A stretch of DNA of 52,122 bases. Origin: Thermovenabulum sp049701175. Lineage in GTDB: Bacteria > Bacillota > Thermosediminibacteria > Thermosediminibacterales > Thermosediminibacteraceae. The translations under genes were made by a program, and so were the position numbers. Positions 43,960-52,042 of the stretch are shown here, one piece after another. The notes beneath the pieces were generated by a model, which saw only the letters and a list, made by a program, of their open reading frames with translations, was not told the DNA's origin and did not search any database. How positions within the stretch are numbered: position 1 is the first letter of the stretch; each line of letters starts with the position of its first letter. Location: positions 1 to 52,122 of the forward strand of contig NZ_JBNATW010000015.1 of NCBI RefSeq assembly GCF_049701175.1, in the 5' to 3' direction.

Positions 43960-44334
43960 TCACTGTTTTTCATTAATATGAGAAATCCCCTGATCAAAAA
44001 TTTGCTTTACGTGTTCATCATCGAGAGAATAATATACCACCTTGCCTTCCCTTCTGTATTTCACAAGCCTTGATTGCTTTAACACCCTTAGCTGGTGGGA
44101 AACTGCAGATTGGGTCATATTCAAAAGGGCAGCCAAATCGCATACGCACATCTCCGAAGTAAAAAGGGCACATATTATTTTTATCCTTGTGGTATCCCCG
44201 AATACTTTAAAAAATTCCGCAAGGTCGTAGAGCTTTTCTTCAGGGGGCATGGTATTTAAAACCTTTTTTACCACATCCTCATGAATCACCGTGCAATCGC
44301 ACCGGTCAAGATACTCATTATTTTCTCCAATCAA
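43960..44334 (-). CDS. cadC: ArsR/SmtB-family metal repressor (CadC-like)
   Basis: This 124-residue winged-helix repressor has RCDCTVIHED at the N-terminus and the alpha-3 metal box SEMCVCDLAALL, together giving the Cys pairs of CadC-type sensors for Cd, Pb or Zn. The DNA-recognition helix is MTQSAVSHQLRVLKQSRLVKYRREGK. It starts at TTG with GGAGG seven bases upstream. It represses its own operon through the site at 44374-44387 and is released by metal (family knowledge). Confidence 0.9.
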   Translation of the reverse strand: MIGENNEYLDRCDCTVIHEDVVKKVLNTMPPEEKLYDLAEFFKVFGDTTRIKIICALFTSEMCVCDLAALLNMTQSAVSHQLRVLKQSRLVKYRREGKVVYYSLDDEHVKQIFDQGISHINEKQ

Positions 44335-44373
44335 CAGCAGCCCTCCTTATTTTAGTTTTGTGATTTGAATATT

Positions 44374-44387
44374 TGAATAATTGTTCA
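44374..44387. promoter_or_regulatory. ArsR/CadC operator
   Basis: TGAA-N6-TTCA, the core of SmtB/CadC operators, set within AT-rich flanking repeats. It lies just downstream of the operon's -10 box, so bound repressor would block transcription. Confidence 0.7.
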
Positions 44388-44401
44388 TATATTTTGTAAA
44401 A

Positions 44402-44430
44402 ATTATATATCGCAAAACATCTTAAGTCAA
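44402..44430 (-). promoter_or_regulatory. Sigma-A promoter of the cadC-cadA operon
   Basis: TTGACT (44425-44430) and TATAAT (44402-44407) on the minus strand are 17 bases apart, close to perfect consensus. The leader to the TTG start is about 60 bases. Confidence 0.85.
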
Positions 44431-44467
44431 TGCATCAAATATAATTTTTTTAAACTTCTTTTTCTTC

Positions 44468-45364
44468 TTATATCGATTTTTCAACTTTCTCAAAAAACTT
44501 AAGGCAATAAGCTGTGAATTCCCTCATTGCGTTAGTATAAAATTTGTTTCTATGGTAAACAATGTTAAATTTGCGTTTAATATCTAATCCGGAAAGGTTC
44601 ACAACTGCAACCTTACCAGTTGCCACCGCGTTCTGCACCGCAAGCCGCGAAATAAAGGAAAGCCCTAAACCACAATGGACGGCATTTATTATAGCCTCAG
44701 CACTGTTGAATACTCCTACAGTCTTCCATTTTATGCCATATGCTTTCATTGCAGCCTCAAACACCTCACGAGTGCCACTGCCCTCCTCGCGGATAACAAA
44801 GCCCTGGTCTTCAAGCTGTGCGGCATCAATACCCTTTGCTCCTGCCCATTCATGCGTCGGTGGGCATATAAGCACAAGCTCATCATCGTAAACTGGCACT
44901 TTAACTATATCTGGCCAGTTTCCTATACCCTCCACCAACCCTATGTCAAGCTTAGCCATATGCAGCATCTTTATTATGGTAGCCGTATTATCAACTACCG
45001 CATGTATTTGAACAGCCGGATGAGAAGCAGAATATTCTTTAATAATTATTGGCAAAATCACCGTACCTATGGTCATACTGGCACCCACGCGCAGAATGCC
45101 ACCTTTTGACAGGTCTGATAATCTTTTTTCAGCCTCGTTCAAAAGACTTATTATGTGCGAAGCGTAAGAATATAGCTCTTCTCCTGCTTTTGTAAGATAA
45201 ATCTTGCGGCCAAAACGCTCAAAAAGCCTTACGCCATAATAACTCTCCAGCTCAGCGATGGCCTGGCTAACCGGTGGCTGGGTAATATGCAGTTTTTTTG
45301 CCGCAGCAGTCATACTGCCTGTTTCACAAACTGTAAGGAATATTCTCAAATGCCGCAGATGCAT
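44468..45364 (-). CDS. LysR-family regulator (CysL/YeiE-like)
   Basis: This 298-residue LysR regulator has an N-terminal winged helix (LRHLRIFLTVCETGSMTAAAKKLHITQPPVSQAIAELE) and a type 2 periplasmic-binding effector domain (IREEGSGTREVFE). The ATG at 45364 is preferred to an upstream GTG because AAGGTG fits it. It is divergent from the YeiH exporter gene, the usual genomic pair in which the LysR protein controls the exporter. An ATGCAA-N12-TTGCAT palindrome overlaps its probable -35. The block seems richer in GC than its neighbours, perhaps acquired. Confidence 0.88.
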   Translation of the reverse strand: MHLRHLRIFLTVCETGSMTAAAKKLHITQPPVSQAIAELESYYGVRLFERFGRKIYLTKAGEELYSYASHIISLLNEAEKRLSDLSKGGILRVGASMTIGTVILPIIIKEYSASHPAVQIHAVVDNTATIIKMLHMAKLDIGLVEGIGNWPDIVKVPVYDDELVLICPPTHEWAGAKGIDAAQLEDQGFVIREEGSGTREVFEAAMKAYGIKWKTVGVFNSAEAIINAVHCGLGLSFISRLAVQNAVATGKVAVVNLSGLDIKRKFNIVYHRNKFYTNAMREFTAYCLKFFEKVEKSI

Positions 45365-45433
45365 GCTCACACCTTCAATTCATATGTATTCACATATCGT
45401 TTTTATTTTATTTTAGTATTTTACATTTATATA

Positions 45434-45457
45434 ATGCAAGTAGTATATTTATTGCAT
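45434..45457. promoter_or_regulatory. LysR-type operator between regulator and exporter
   Basis: ATGCAA (45434-45439) and TTGCAT (45452-45457) are perfect inverted arms with a 12-base AT-rich centre, the shape of a LysR recognition site. On the minus strand TTGCAT can also act as -35 of the regulator gene, with TAAAAT 18 bases on, which would give autoregulation. Confidence 0.5.
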
Positions 45458-45494
45458 GTGAACATCAATGTAAACAAAAGGAGGTAGTCATTAA

Positions 45495-46490
45495 ATGGTG
45501 CAACTTTGGATCACCGAACACCTTCCCGGTCTCATAATTGTAACTGCAGTAACTGTCGCATCAGTGCTTCTTCAGTCTACAACACTTTTTTCAAAAACAC
45601 TACCATTAAGCTCCCTCATAATCGCAATAATTATAGGTATGATAATAAAAAACTTTATTCCTATGCCGTCAAGCACACAAAAGGGCATACGCTTCTGTGC
45701 TAAAAAAATCTTAAGACTTGCCATTATCTTTCTGGGTTTCAAGCTAAGCATATCTCAGGTTTTAAAGGTAGGCCCTTCTGCTTTTATAACCATCCTTGTT
45801 TCGTCTACTTCAACCATTATTTTTACTGTTTGGCTTGGCCGCATCATGGGCGTCCCTCTTAAACGTGCTCTGCTGCTCGGTAGCGGCGTATCCATCTGTG
45901 GCGCATCAGCGGTAGCAGCGGTTGATGCTATCATTCAGTCAAAGGAAGAAGACGCCGCATTTGCTATCGGCGCGGTAACGCTGTTCGGCACTATTTTTAT
46001 GTTTCTTTACCCGGCATTACACGGTCTTCTGGATATACCCGACATGTTCTACGCATTATGGGCAGGAAGCTCCATACATGAAGTTGCACAGGTCGCGGCA
46101 GCAAGCGTGGCAGCAAGTGGCCAATTCAAAGCAATGGCATCTACCGTAAAGATGATAAGGGTGCTCTTTATCATTCCACTTACCCTTATTCTGACCTTTC
46201 TCCCGTGGAACAACAATGTAAGAGAAAAGGGCAAAATCACAATCCCGTGGTTTGCTATCCTCTTTTTTGTCATGGTCCTGGTCAATTCCTTCGCCGGACT
46301 GCCAAAAAATGTCGTCATGGTCCTTATAACCTTTGATAACTGGATCATGACCGCAGCCATGGCAGGATTAGGACTCGATCTTTCCTTCAGTTCAATGGTG
46401 AATATTGGCGCCCGTGCTCTGGTCTTAGGTGCTGTTTCCTCGGCTTTTATTTCTATACTCAGTGCCATCGTTATCGGAATAATATTATAA
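45495..46490 (+). CDS. yeiH: YeiH/UPF0324 family putative sulfate/sulfite exporter
   Basis: This 331-residue membrane protein has about ten helices and family blocks GIRFCAKKILRLAIIFLGFKLS, LLGSGVSICGASAVAAVDAII and LWAGSSIHEVAQVAAAS (PF03601). The family is annotated as sulfate or sulfite exporters mainly by genomic association with LysR regulators; transport has rarely been measured. GGAGG lies ten bases before the ATG. It neighbours the SAM-controlled sulfide-assimilation operon, consistent with a role in inorganic sulfur handling. Confidence 0.82.
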   Translation: MVQLWITEHLPGLIIVTAVTVASVLLQSTTLFSKTLPLSSLIIAIIIGMIIKNFIPMPSSTQKGIRFCAKKILRLAIIFLGFKLSISQVLKVGPSAFITILVSSTSTIIFTVWLGRIMGVPLKRALLLGSGVSICGASAVAAVDAIIQSKEEDAAFAIGAVTLFGTIFMFLYPALHGLLDIPDMFYALWAGSSIHEVAQVAAASVAASGQFKAMASTVKMIRVLFIIPLTLILTFLPWNNNVREKGKITIPWFAILFFVMVLVNSFAGLPKNVVMVLITFDNWIMTAAMAGLGLDLSFSSMVNIGARALVLGAVSSAFISILSAIVIGIIL

Positions 46491-46501
46491 TTAAATTTTC
46501 A

Positions 46502-46530
46502 TTGACAATGATTTCCCGTATTGATATAAT
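46502..46530 (+). promoter_or_regulatory. Consensus sigma-A promoter of the homocysteine/methionine operon
   Basis: TTGACA (46502-46507) and TATAAT (46525-46530), both perfect consensus, are exactly 17 bases apart. Transcription should start near 46537, about 30 bases before the riboswitch, so control must be mostly after initiation. Confidence 0.92.
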
Positions 46531-46566
46531 TTTTTCAACAATTAAATACTTTGAAAGGTTTTTTTT

Positions 46567-46682
46567 CCTCTTATCAAGAGCGGTGGAGGGACTGGCCCGA
46601 TGAAACCCGGCAACCGTTAGAAGCTTTGCTTCTAAAATGGTGCCAATTCCTGCAGAAGGTTTACCTTCTGAGAGATAAGAGG
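46567..46682 (+). promoter_or_regulatory. SAM-I (S-box) riboswitch
   Basis: The core has classic S-box signatures: AGAGCGGTGGAGGGACTGG, then CCGATGAAACCCGGCAACC, a variable hairpin, GGTGCCAATTCCTGC and a final AGAGATAAGAGG. P1 is a perfect 9-bp helix, CCTCTTATC (46567-46575) with GATAAGAGG (46674-46682). SAM binding stabilises P1 and lets the downstream terminator form. Without SAM, GATAAGAGG can pair instead with an identical CCTCTTATC at 46706-46714 inside the terminator. Confidence 0.97.
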
Positions 46683-46701
46683 GGATGCTTAGATAATATC
46701 T

Positions 46702-46740
46702 AAGGCCTCTTATCTTGAAGAAGAGGCCTTAAATTTTTAT
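46702..46740 (+). terminator. Riboswitch-controlled terminator
   Basis: AAGGCCTCTT (46702-46711) and AAGAGGCCTT (46721-46730) form a perfect 10-bp stem with a 9-base loop, followed by AAATTTTTAT. It ends about 48 bases before the first gene. Its 5' arm overlaps the antiterminator copy of the P1 sequence. Confidence 0.9.
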
Positions 46741-46787
46741 ACTCTTATTTTTCAAATTTAAAATTACTCGGAAAGGAGAAAAACAGG

Positions 46788-47981
46788 ATGGGTGTAGAAC
46801 GAACTATCAAAGAAATCAATGAACGGATAAAAAAAGGAAAGGTTGTAGTGCTTACAGCAGAAGAAGTCATCGAAAAAGTTAAGGAAAAAGGTATAGAAGA
46901 AACAGCAAAGGAAGTAGATGTTGTAACAACAGGCACTTTTGGCCCTATGTGCTCTTCAGGAGTGTTTCTAAATTTTGGTCATACATCACCCCGAATAAAA
47001 ATGCAGAGAGTTTGGCTAAATAATGTCCCTGCTTATACAGGAATAGCAGCAGTAGACGCATACCTTGGTGCAACGGAGCTACCTGAAGATGACCCTCTAA
47101 ACAGTGATTATCCTGGTGAATTCCGATACGGTGGCGGACACGTTATTGAAGACCTCGTAGCAAGACGGCCTATAAGGTTAAAGGCTACAGGCTACGGTAC
47201 GGATTGTTATCCTCGTAAGGAAATTGAAACTACTATAACCATTGATGATATAAATGAAGCGATACTTTTCAATCCAAGGAACTGCTATCAAAATTACAAC
47301 TGTGCTGTAAACCTCAGCGATAAAACTATTTATACATATATGGGAACATTAAAGCCAAATTTAGGAAATGCAAACTACTCTACATCGGGTCAGCTTAGTC
47401 CCCTTTTGAAAGACCCCTATTTTAAAACAATCGGGATAGGCACGCGCATATTTCTCGGCGGCGGTATCGGTTATGTAGCGTGGAACGGCACCCAGCATTT
47501 CCCCACCATTTTAAAAGATGAAGACGGCAAGGAACTTGGTGCATCGGGTGGCACCCTCTCTGTTATTGGCGATTTAAAAAAGATGAGCGCCCGCTGGCTT
47601 GTAGGTACAAGTTTCCGCGGTTATGGAGCCACTTTGACTGTGGGCATAGGTGTGCCCATCCCTATATTAAACGAAGAAATCCTTTATTACGCTGCAAAAA
47701 CCGATGAAGAACTTTTTGCTCCAATTGTAGACTATAGTGACGTATACCCCAATCGAAAGCCTGGAAACCTCGGTTATGTTAGCTATGCTCAACTAAAAAG
47801 CGGAAAAATAAATTTGTTAGGTAAAGAGGTCCCCACAGCACCATTGAGCAGTTACCCTAAAGCCCGGGAAATTGCTCATATATTAAAGGATTGGATACAA
47901 AAAGGCGATTTTCTATTGACTGAACCGGTTCAAAATTTACCTGGCCCCGATTCGGGTTTAAAAGGTAAAGTATTAAATTAA
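46788..47981 (+). CDS. COG1900/DUF39 homocysteine biosynthesis protein
   Basis: This 397-residue DUF39 protein belongs to the family shown in Methanosarcina to make homocysteine from aspartate semialdehyde and sulfide together with a NIL-ferredoxin. Marks are TTGTFGPMCSSGVFLNFGH, GGGHVIEDL, GYGTDCYPRKE, NPRNCYQNYNCA and GIGTRIFLGGGIGYVAWNGTQH. Cys55 and Cys140 are the natural candidates for sulfur chemistry. Unlike several archaeal members it ends without CBS domains. AAGGAG lies before the ATG. It is the first gene after the SAM riboswitch. Confidence 0.88.
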   Translation: MGVERTIKEINERIKKGKVVVLTAEEVIEKVKEKGIEETAKEVDVVTTGTFGPMCSSGVFLNFGHTSPRIKMQRVWLNNVPAYTGIAAVDAYLGATELPEDDPLNSDYPGEFRYGGGHVIEDLVARRPIRLKATGYGTDCYPRKEIETTITIDDINEAILFNPRNCYQNYNCAVNLSDKTIYTYMGTLKPNLGNANYSTSGQLSPLLKDPYFKTIGIGTRIFLGGGIGYVAWNGTQHFPTILKDEDGKELGASGGTLSVIGDLKKMSARWLVGTSFRGYGATLTVGIGVPIPILNEEILYYAAKTDEELFAPIVDYSDVYPNRKPGNLGYVSYAQLKSGKINLLGKEVPTAPLSSYPKAREIAHILKDWIQKGDFLLTEPVQNLPGPDSGLKGKVLN

Positions 47982-48000
47982 GAAAAATGGAGTGATTTAA

Positions 48001-48402
48001 ATGACAACGAAAAAAGTAGTATTAAGGTTTAGCGCTGAAACAGCGGATAAACCTATAATTTATCATCTCGTTAAGGATTACGACCTTATAATCAATATCT
48101 TAAAAGCACAAATTAATCCCCATAAAGAAGGCACAATGGTTTTAGAAATCTCTGGGGATAAATACGATGAAGGTATCTCTTTTTTAGAAAAGCAAGGGAT
48201 TTTAGTTCAACCTCTTGAAACTGAAGTTGTGCGCAACGAACAACGCTGCACAAGTTGCGGGGCATGTTCCGCGCATTGTCCTACTCAAGCCCTTTATATT
48301 GAAAGGCCTTCAATGGATGTTAGATTTGACGGTGAAAAATGCATCCTCTGCCTTATGTGTTTAAAGATTTGTCCTGTACGCGCTATGGAGGTGAGGGTTT
48401 AG
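48001..48402 (+). CDS. NIL-domain ferredoxin (two Fe4S4) for homocysteine synthesis
   Basis: This 133-residue protein has an N-terminal NIL domain (about 1-75) and two Fe4S4 motifs: Cys83/86/89 with Cys93, and Cys114/117/120 with Cys124, each ending CP. It matches the MA1822 type that partners COG1900, probably giving the electrons needed to reduce a thio intermediate. It starts 19 bases after the COG1900 gene, and its TAG stop overlaps the next gene's GTG start by one base. Confidence 0.9.
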   Translation: MTTKKVVLRFSAETADKPIIYHLVKDYDLIINILKAQINPHKEGTMVLEISGDKYDEGISFLEKQGILVQPLETEVVRNEQRCTSCGACSAHCPTQALYIERPSMDVRFDGEKCILCLMCLKICPVRAMEVRV

Positions 48403-49142
48403 TGCCCTATGAGCCCCGCAGTTATAGAAGCCTATACACCCAAAAGGATTTAATTCATTTCAGGGTTTTGGTCGAAGAAACTGACCTTGATATAGCCGTA
48501 AGAAAAGAAAGGTACGATTTAAAGTTAGAAAAATTAATATATTCCCTGGTTCAAGAAGAAAGAGAACTTCTAAAAGATTACATCAAAAAAGACCCTTTAT
48601 TTCTTTCTTCTCTTGAACCTTACGAACCTTTCTTAAATGCTCCCCCTTCAGCTTTTGAAATGAGTAAAGCGGCAAGATTGGCTGGAGTAGGCCCTATGGC
48701 AGCTGTTGCAGGCTATTTCTCTGAAATAGCAGGAAAAAAACTCGCCACTTATTCAAGCGAGGTAATCGTAGAAAACGGTGGAGATATCTGGTTAAAATTG
48801 AAAAAAACAAGGTTGGTGGGAATATTTGCAGGCAGTTCTCCCTTTTCCAACAGGATTGCCCTGCAAATAAATCCCAATTTAACCCCTCTTGGCATATGCA
48901 CTTCTTCCGGAAAAGTGGGGCACAGTTTGAGTTTCGGTAAAGCCGATGCCATGGTAATCTTAGCCAATTCCGCAACCTTGGCAGATGCGGTAGCTACCGC
49001 TGCATGTAATAGAGTAAAAAGCGAACAAGACTTAGAAAAAGCAGTTAATTTTGCCCTTGAAATTCCGGGAGTAATTGGTGCTTTATGTATTTTGGGAGAT
49101 AAAATGGCTGCCAAAGGGAATATTAAAATAGTCCCCATCTAA
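48402..49142 (+). CDS. COG2122/UPF0280 ApbE-like protein for sulfide assimilation
   Basis: This 246-residue protein matches UPF0280: YRSLYTQKDLIHFRVLVEETDLDIAVRK at the start, AARLAGVGPMAAVAGYFSE, VIVENGGDIWLK and GICTSSGKVGHSLSFGKADAMVILAN. The Methanosarcina homolog MA1715 is needed for efficient sulfide use in homocysteine synthesis; its reaction is not established. A GTG at 48402, one base into the previous stop (TAGTG) and behind GGAGG, is the likely start; an in-frame ATG 63 bases upstream would lie inside the ferredoxin gene. Confidence 0.88.
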   Translation: MPYEPRSYRSLYTQKDLIHFRVLVEETDLDIAVRKERYDLKLEKLIYSLVQEERELLKDYIKKDPLFLSSLEPYEPFLNAPPSAFEMSKAARLAGVGPMAAVAGYFSEIAGKKLATYSSEVIVENGGDIWLKLKKTRLVGIFAGSSPFSNRIALQINPNLTPLGICTSSGKVGHSLSFGKADAMVILANSATLADAVATAACNRVKSEQDLEKAVNFALEIPGVIGALCILGDKMAAKGNIKIVPI

Positions 49143-49166
49143 TTTTTATTTTTAGGAGGATTAAAA

Positions 49167-51596
49167 ATGGGACACCTTTTTTTAGAATTGCTTAAAGAAA
49201 GAATTATAGTTTTTGACGGTGCAATGGGCACTGAGCTCATCAAAAAGGGACTAAAACCAGGTGAATGTCCCGAACTCTGGAATATTAACCATCCAGAAGC
49301 AATAGAAGGTATACATAAAAATTACATAGAAGCCGGTGCAGAAGTAATCGAGACAAATACCTTCGGTGCGAACCGCATTAAGCTTTCCCACTTTGGCCTT
49401 TCTGATAAAGTTGCTGAGATAAACTTCAATGCAGTAAAAATTTCCAAAAGGGCTTCTGAAGGCAAAGCCCTTGTAGCCTTATCAATAGGACCAACGGGAA
49501 TACTTATGGAACCTTATGGCCCTTTAACCTTTGAAGAAGCCTTTGATGTATTTAAACAACAAATTTCTGCAGCTTTAGAAGCCCAGCCGGATATCATCCT
49601 CATTGAGACCATGAGCCAGCTTGCTGAAGCTCGCGCTGCAGTGCTTGCAGCAAAAGAACTCTGCAATCTTCCCATAATAGCTACCATGACCTTTGAAGAA
49701 ACCGGTAAAACCCTCATGGGTACCGACCCCACTACAGCCCTTTTTGTTTTAAGTTCAGTAGGCGCCGATGTGGTGGGTGTAAACTGTTCTCTTGGCCCTG
49801 ATAAAATGGCATCAATACTTTACGAAATGTCAAAATATGAGTGTGTTCCTATTCTCGTTCAGCCCAATGCTGGTATACCTAAGCTTATAAACGGTGAAAC
49901 CTTTTACCCCCTTTCTCCCCGTGAATTTGCTCAAAACTGCACAATGCTTATTGATGCCGGAATAAATGCTATAGGCGGCTGCTGCGGCACTACCCCCGAA
50001 CATATTAAATCACTAAAGGTGAAAGTACAAGGTAAAAAGCCTTTGGGAATAAAGCCCTTTCAAAAGACCACAATATGTTCTGACAGGTTGACGGTTTTCG
50101 TAAGCTCTAAAGACCCGGTAAAAGTAATTGGAGAACGCATCAACCCCTCCGGAAAAAAGATTTTATCAGAAGAATTAAAATCCGGCATATTAAACGGAGT
50201 AATAAATGAAGCTATTTCTCAAAAAGCGGCCGGTGCAGATATTTTAGATGTAAACCTTGGAGTTCCGGGAATAGATGAAGCCTCTCTCATGAAAAAAGCA
50301 GTGCTTTATCTTTCTCAAACGGTTGACATTCCCCTTTGCATCGATAGCAGCAATCCCGAGGTTATAGAAGAAGGCTTAAAAGTTTACCCCGGAAAAGCAC
50401 TGTTAAATTCGGTAAACGGCAGTAAAGAGAGCCTCGAAAAAATACTTCCCATAGTGAAAAAATACGGTGCAGCAGTAATAGGCTTAACCTTGGATGAAAG
50501 GGGTCTTCCAAAAAACGCTGAAGAAAGGCTTGAAATCGCAAGAAAAATTGTGGACGCTGCGGTTTCACACGGCATTTCAAAAAAGGATGTAATAATAGAC
50601 TGCCTTTGCTTAACTGCAGGTACAGAACAAGAACAGGCCCTTGAAACTATAAACGCAATTAAAAAGGTAAAAGAAGAACTCGGGTGCCTTACTACATTAG
50701 GCGTGAGTAATATATCCTACGGCCTCCCGGGAAGAAACACTATAAACAGCGTATTTTTGGCCATGGCTTTGGGAGCAGGCCTTGACCTTCCGATAGTCAA
50801 CCCTTTAAACGAAAAGATATGGGAAATTATAAGGGCTGCAGATGTGCTGACAGGAAGGGATAAAAAAGCAAACTTTTATATATCCTTTGCAAAAAAAGAA
50901 AATAAAGAAAGCAAAAAAATACCCTCGTTAACTTTTAATATTGAAACTGCCGATAAAAGTCTTTACAATTCGATTGTGAGTGGAAATGATGCAAAGATAG
51001 AAGAATACATAAAAGATTTATTCCTGAGTGGGATGGACCCCTTTAAAATAATTGACCACATAATAATACCTGCATTAAATGAAGTGGGTAAAAAATATGA
51101 AAAAGGAGAATACTTCATCCCTGAACTTCTTCAATCAGCAGAAGCTGCAAAAAAGGCTTTTGAATTGATTAAATCCCATTTCCTTTCAGAAGTAAAAATA
51201 GCAAAGGGAAAGATCATCCTTGCAACGGTAAAGGGTGACATTCACGACCTTGGAAAAAATATTGTAAAGGCCATAATGGAAAATTACGGCTTTGATGTTA
51301 TTGACCTCGGCATAGATGTAGACCCGCAAGTAATCCTAAAGGAAATTGAAAAACACCCCGATTTAAAACTGGTAGGGTTAAGCGCCCTCATGACCACAAG
51401 CATCCCATCAATGCAAAATACAATCAAGCTTATAAAAAATAAATTCCCGAGCTGTAAAGTAGTCGTTGGGGGAGCGGTTTTAAATAAAGAACTGGCAAAA
51501 AATATAGGCGCAGATTTTTACGCAAAGGATGCTATAGAAGGAATTAAGATCGCTGAGGAAGTTTATAGCAGAGAATCGGGATCTTTTTTGAAATAA
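49167..51596 (+). CDS. metH: B12-dependent methionine synthase lacking the reactivation domain
   Basis: The 809-residue MetH has a homocysteine-binding zinc domain (1-290, FDGAMGTELIKKG, VGVNCSLGP, GGCCGTTPEH at about 270), a pterin/methyl-folate domain (about 320-560, VIGERINPSGKK, DVNLGVPGID), a B12 cap (about 590-680) and a cobalamin domain (from about 690, GDIHDLGKNIV with the cobalt-ligand His, then GLSALMTTS and VVGGAV). The C-terminal SAM-binding reactivation domain of E. coli MetH is absent, as in many anaerobes. It is last in the SAM-riboswitch operon, consuming the homocysteine the first genes supply. AGGAGG precedes the ATG. Confidence 0.93.
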   Translation: MGHLFLELLKERIIVFDGAMGTELIKKGLKPGECPELWNINHPEAIEGIHKNYIEAGAEVIETNTFGANRIKLSHFGLSDKVAEINFNAVKISKRASEGKALVALSIGPTGILMEPYGPLTFEEAFDVFKQQISAALEAQPDIILIETMSQLAEARAAVLAAKELCNLPIIATMTFEETGKTLMGTDPTTALFVLSSVGADVVGVNCSLGPDKMASILYEMSKYECVPILVQPNAGIPKLINGETFYPLSPREFAQNCTMLIDAGINAIGGCCGTTPEHIKSLKVKVQGKKPLGIKPFQKTTICSDRLTVFVSSKDPVKVIGERINPSGKKILSEELKSGILNGVINEAISQKAAGADILDVNLGVPGIDEASLMKKAVLYLSQTVDIPLCIDSSNPEVIEEGLKVYPGKALLNSVNGSKESLEKILPIVKKYGAAVIGLTLDERGLPKNAEERLEIARKIVDAAVSHGISKKDVIIDCLCLTAGTEQEQALETINAIKKVKEELGCLTTLGVSNISYGLPGRNTINSVFLAMALGAGLDLPIVNPLNEKIWEIIRAADVLTGRDKKANFYISFAKKENKESKKIPSLTFNIETADKSLYNSIVSGNDAKIEEYIKDLFLSGMDPFKIIDHIIIPALNEVGKKYEKGEYFIPELLQSAEAAKKAFELIKSHFLSEVKIAKGKIILATVKGDIHDLGKNIVKAIMENYGFDVIDLGIDVDPQVILKEIEKHPDLKLVGLSALMTTSIPSMQNTIKLIKNKFPSCKVVVGGAVLNKELAKNIGADFYAKDAIEGIKIAEEVYSRESGSFLK

Positions 51597-52042
51597 ACCC
51601 TCTTTTCAGGCACTGCGTTTTCGAATATTTTATTCCTCACTTCTTCTATCTTTTTTGAAATTTCATCAAATACTTCCTGATCTACGACATAATATAAGAA
51701 TAAATCTTCAAGGTTTCGCGCAGTGTCAAGTATTTTTTTATTTAATTGTAAAAATTTTTCAAACTTACCGCTCTTTATTACGTTTTTAAATTGCTCAACA
51801 TCTATTTCAATCATATTTACAACATCTTTTAAATCTTCATAAACTCCGGCAATCATTGGATATGGTTTAACCCTTTGTAAAAAATACTTATTCTTTGCAT
51901 TAATGTTGTAGGCATAACTTATTTCATATCCTTCTATATTAAATTTTACAAAACATTGTTTGCCTAAAAAAACAGTTACATTTGCACCCATTTGTCTTAA
52001 CATCATTTCATGCACTGTTTCTTTAACATCTATATTTTTCAT
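51563..52042 (-). CDS. Unknown 159-residue protein convergent with metH
   Basis: I do not recognise a family. The protein is soluble, starts with a helix (VKETVHEMMLRQMGANV), then a beta-rich part (VTVFLGKQCFVKFNIEGYEISYAYNIN) and a long Glu/Lys-rich helical C-terminus. It has one Cys and no signal peptide. The ATG at 52042 follows GGGGGA by five bases. Its last 34 bases overlap the 3' end of metH on the opposite strand. Confidence 0.65.
   Translation of the reverse strand: MKNIDVKETVHEMMLRQMGANVTVFLGKQCFVKFNIEGYEISYAYNINAKNKYFLQRVKPYPMIAGVYEDLKDVVNMIEIDVEQFKNVIKSGKFEKFLQLNKKILDTARNLEDLFLYYVVDQEVFDEISKKIEEVRNKIFENAVPEKRVYFKKDPDSLL

Noticed and set aside
48339..48402. Upstream ATG for the COG2122 gene within the ferredoxin gene
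   Set aside because: The family normally begins near YRSLYTQKDL, and GGAGG with the overlapping TAGTG supports GTG at 48402.
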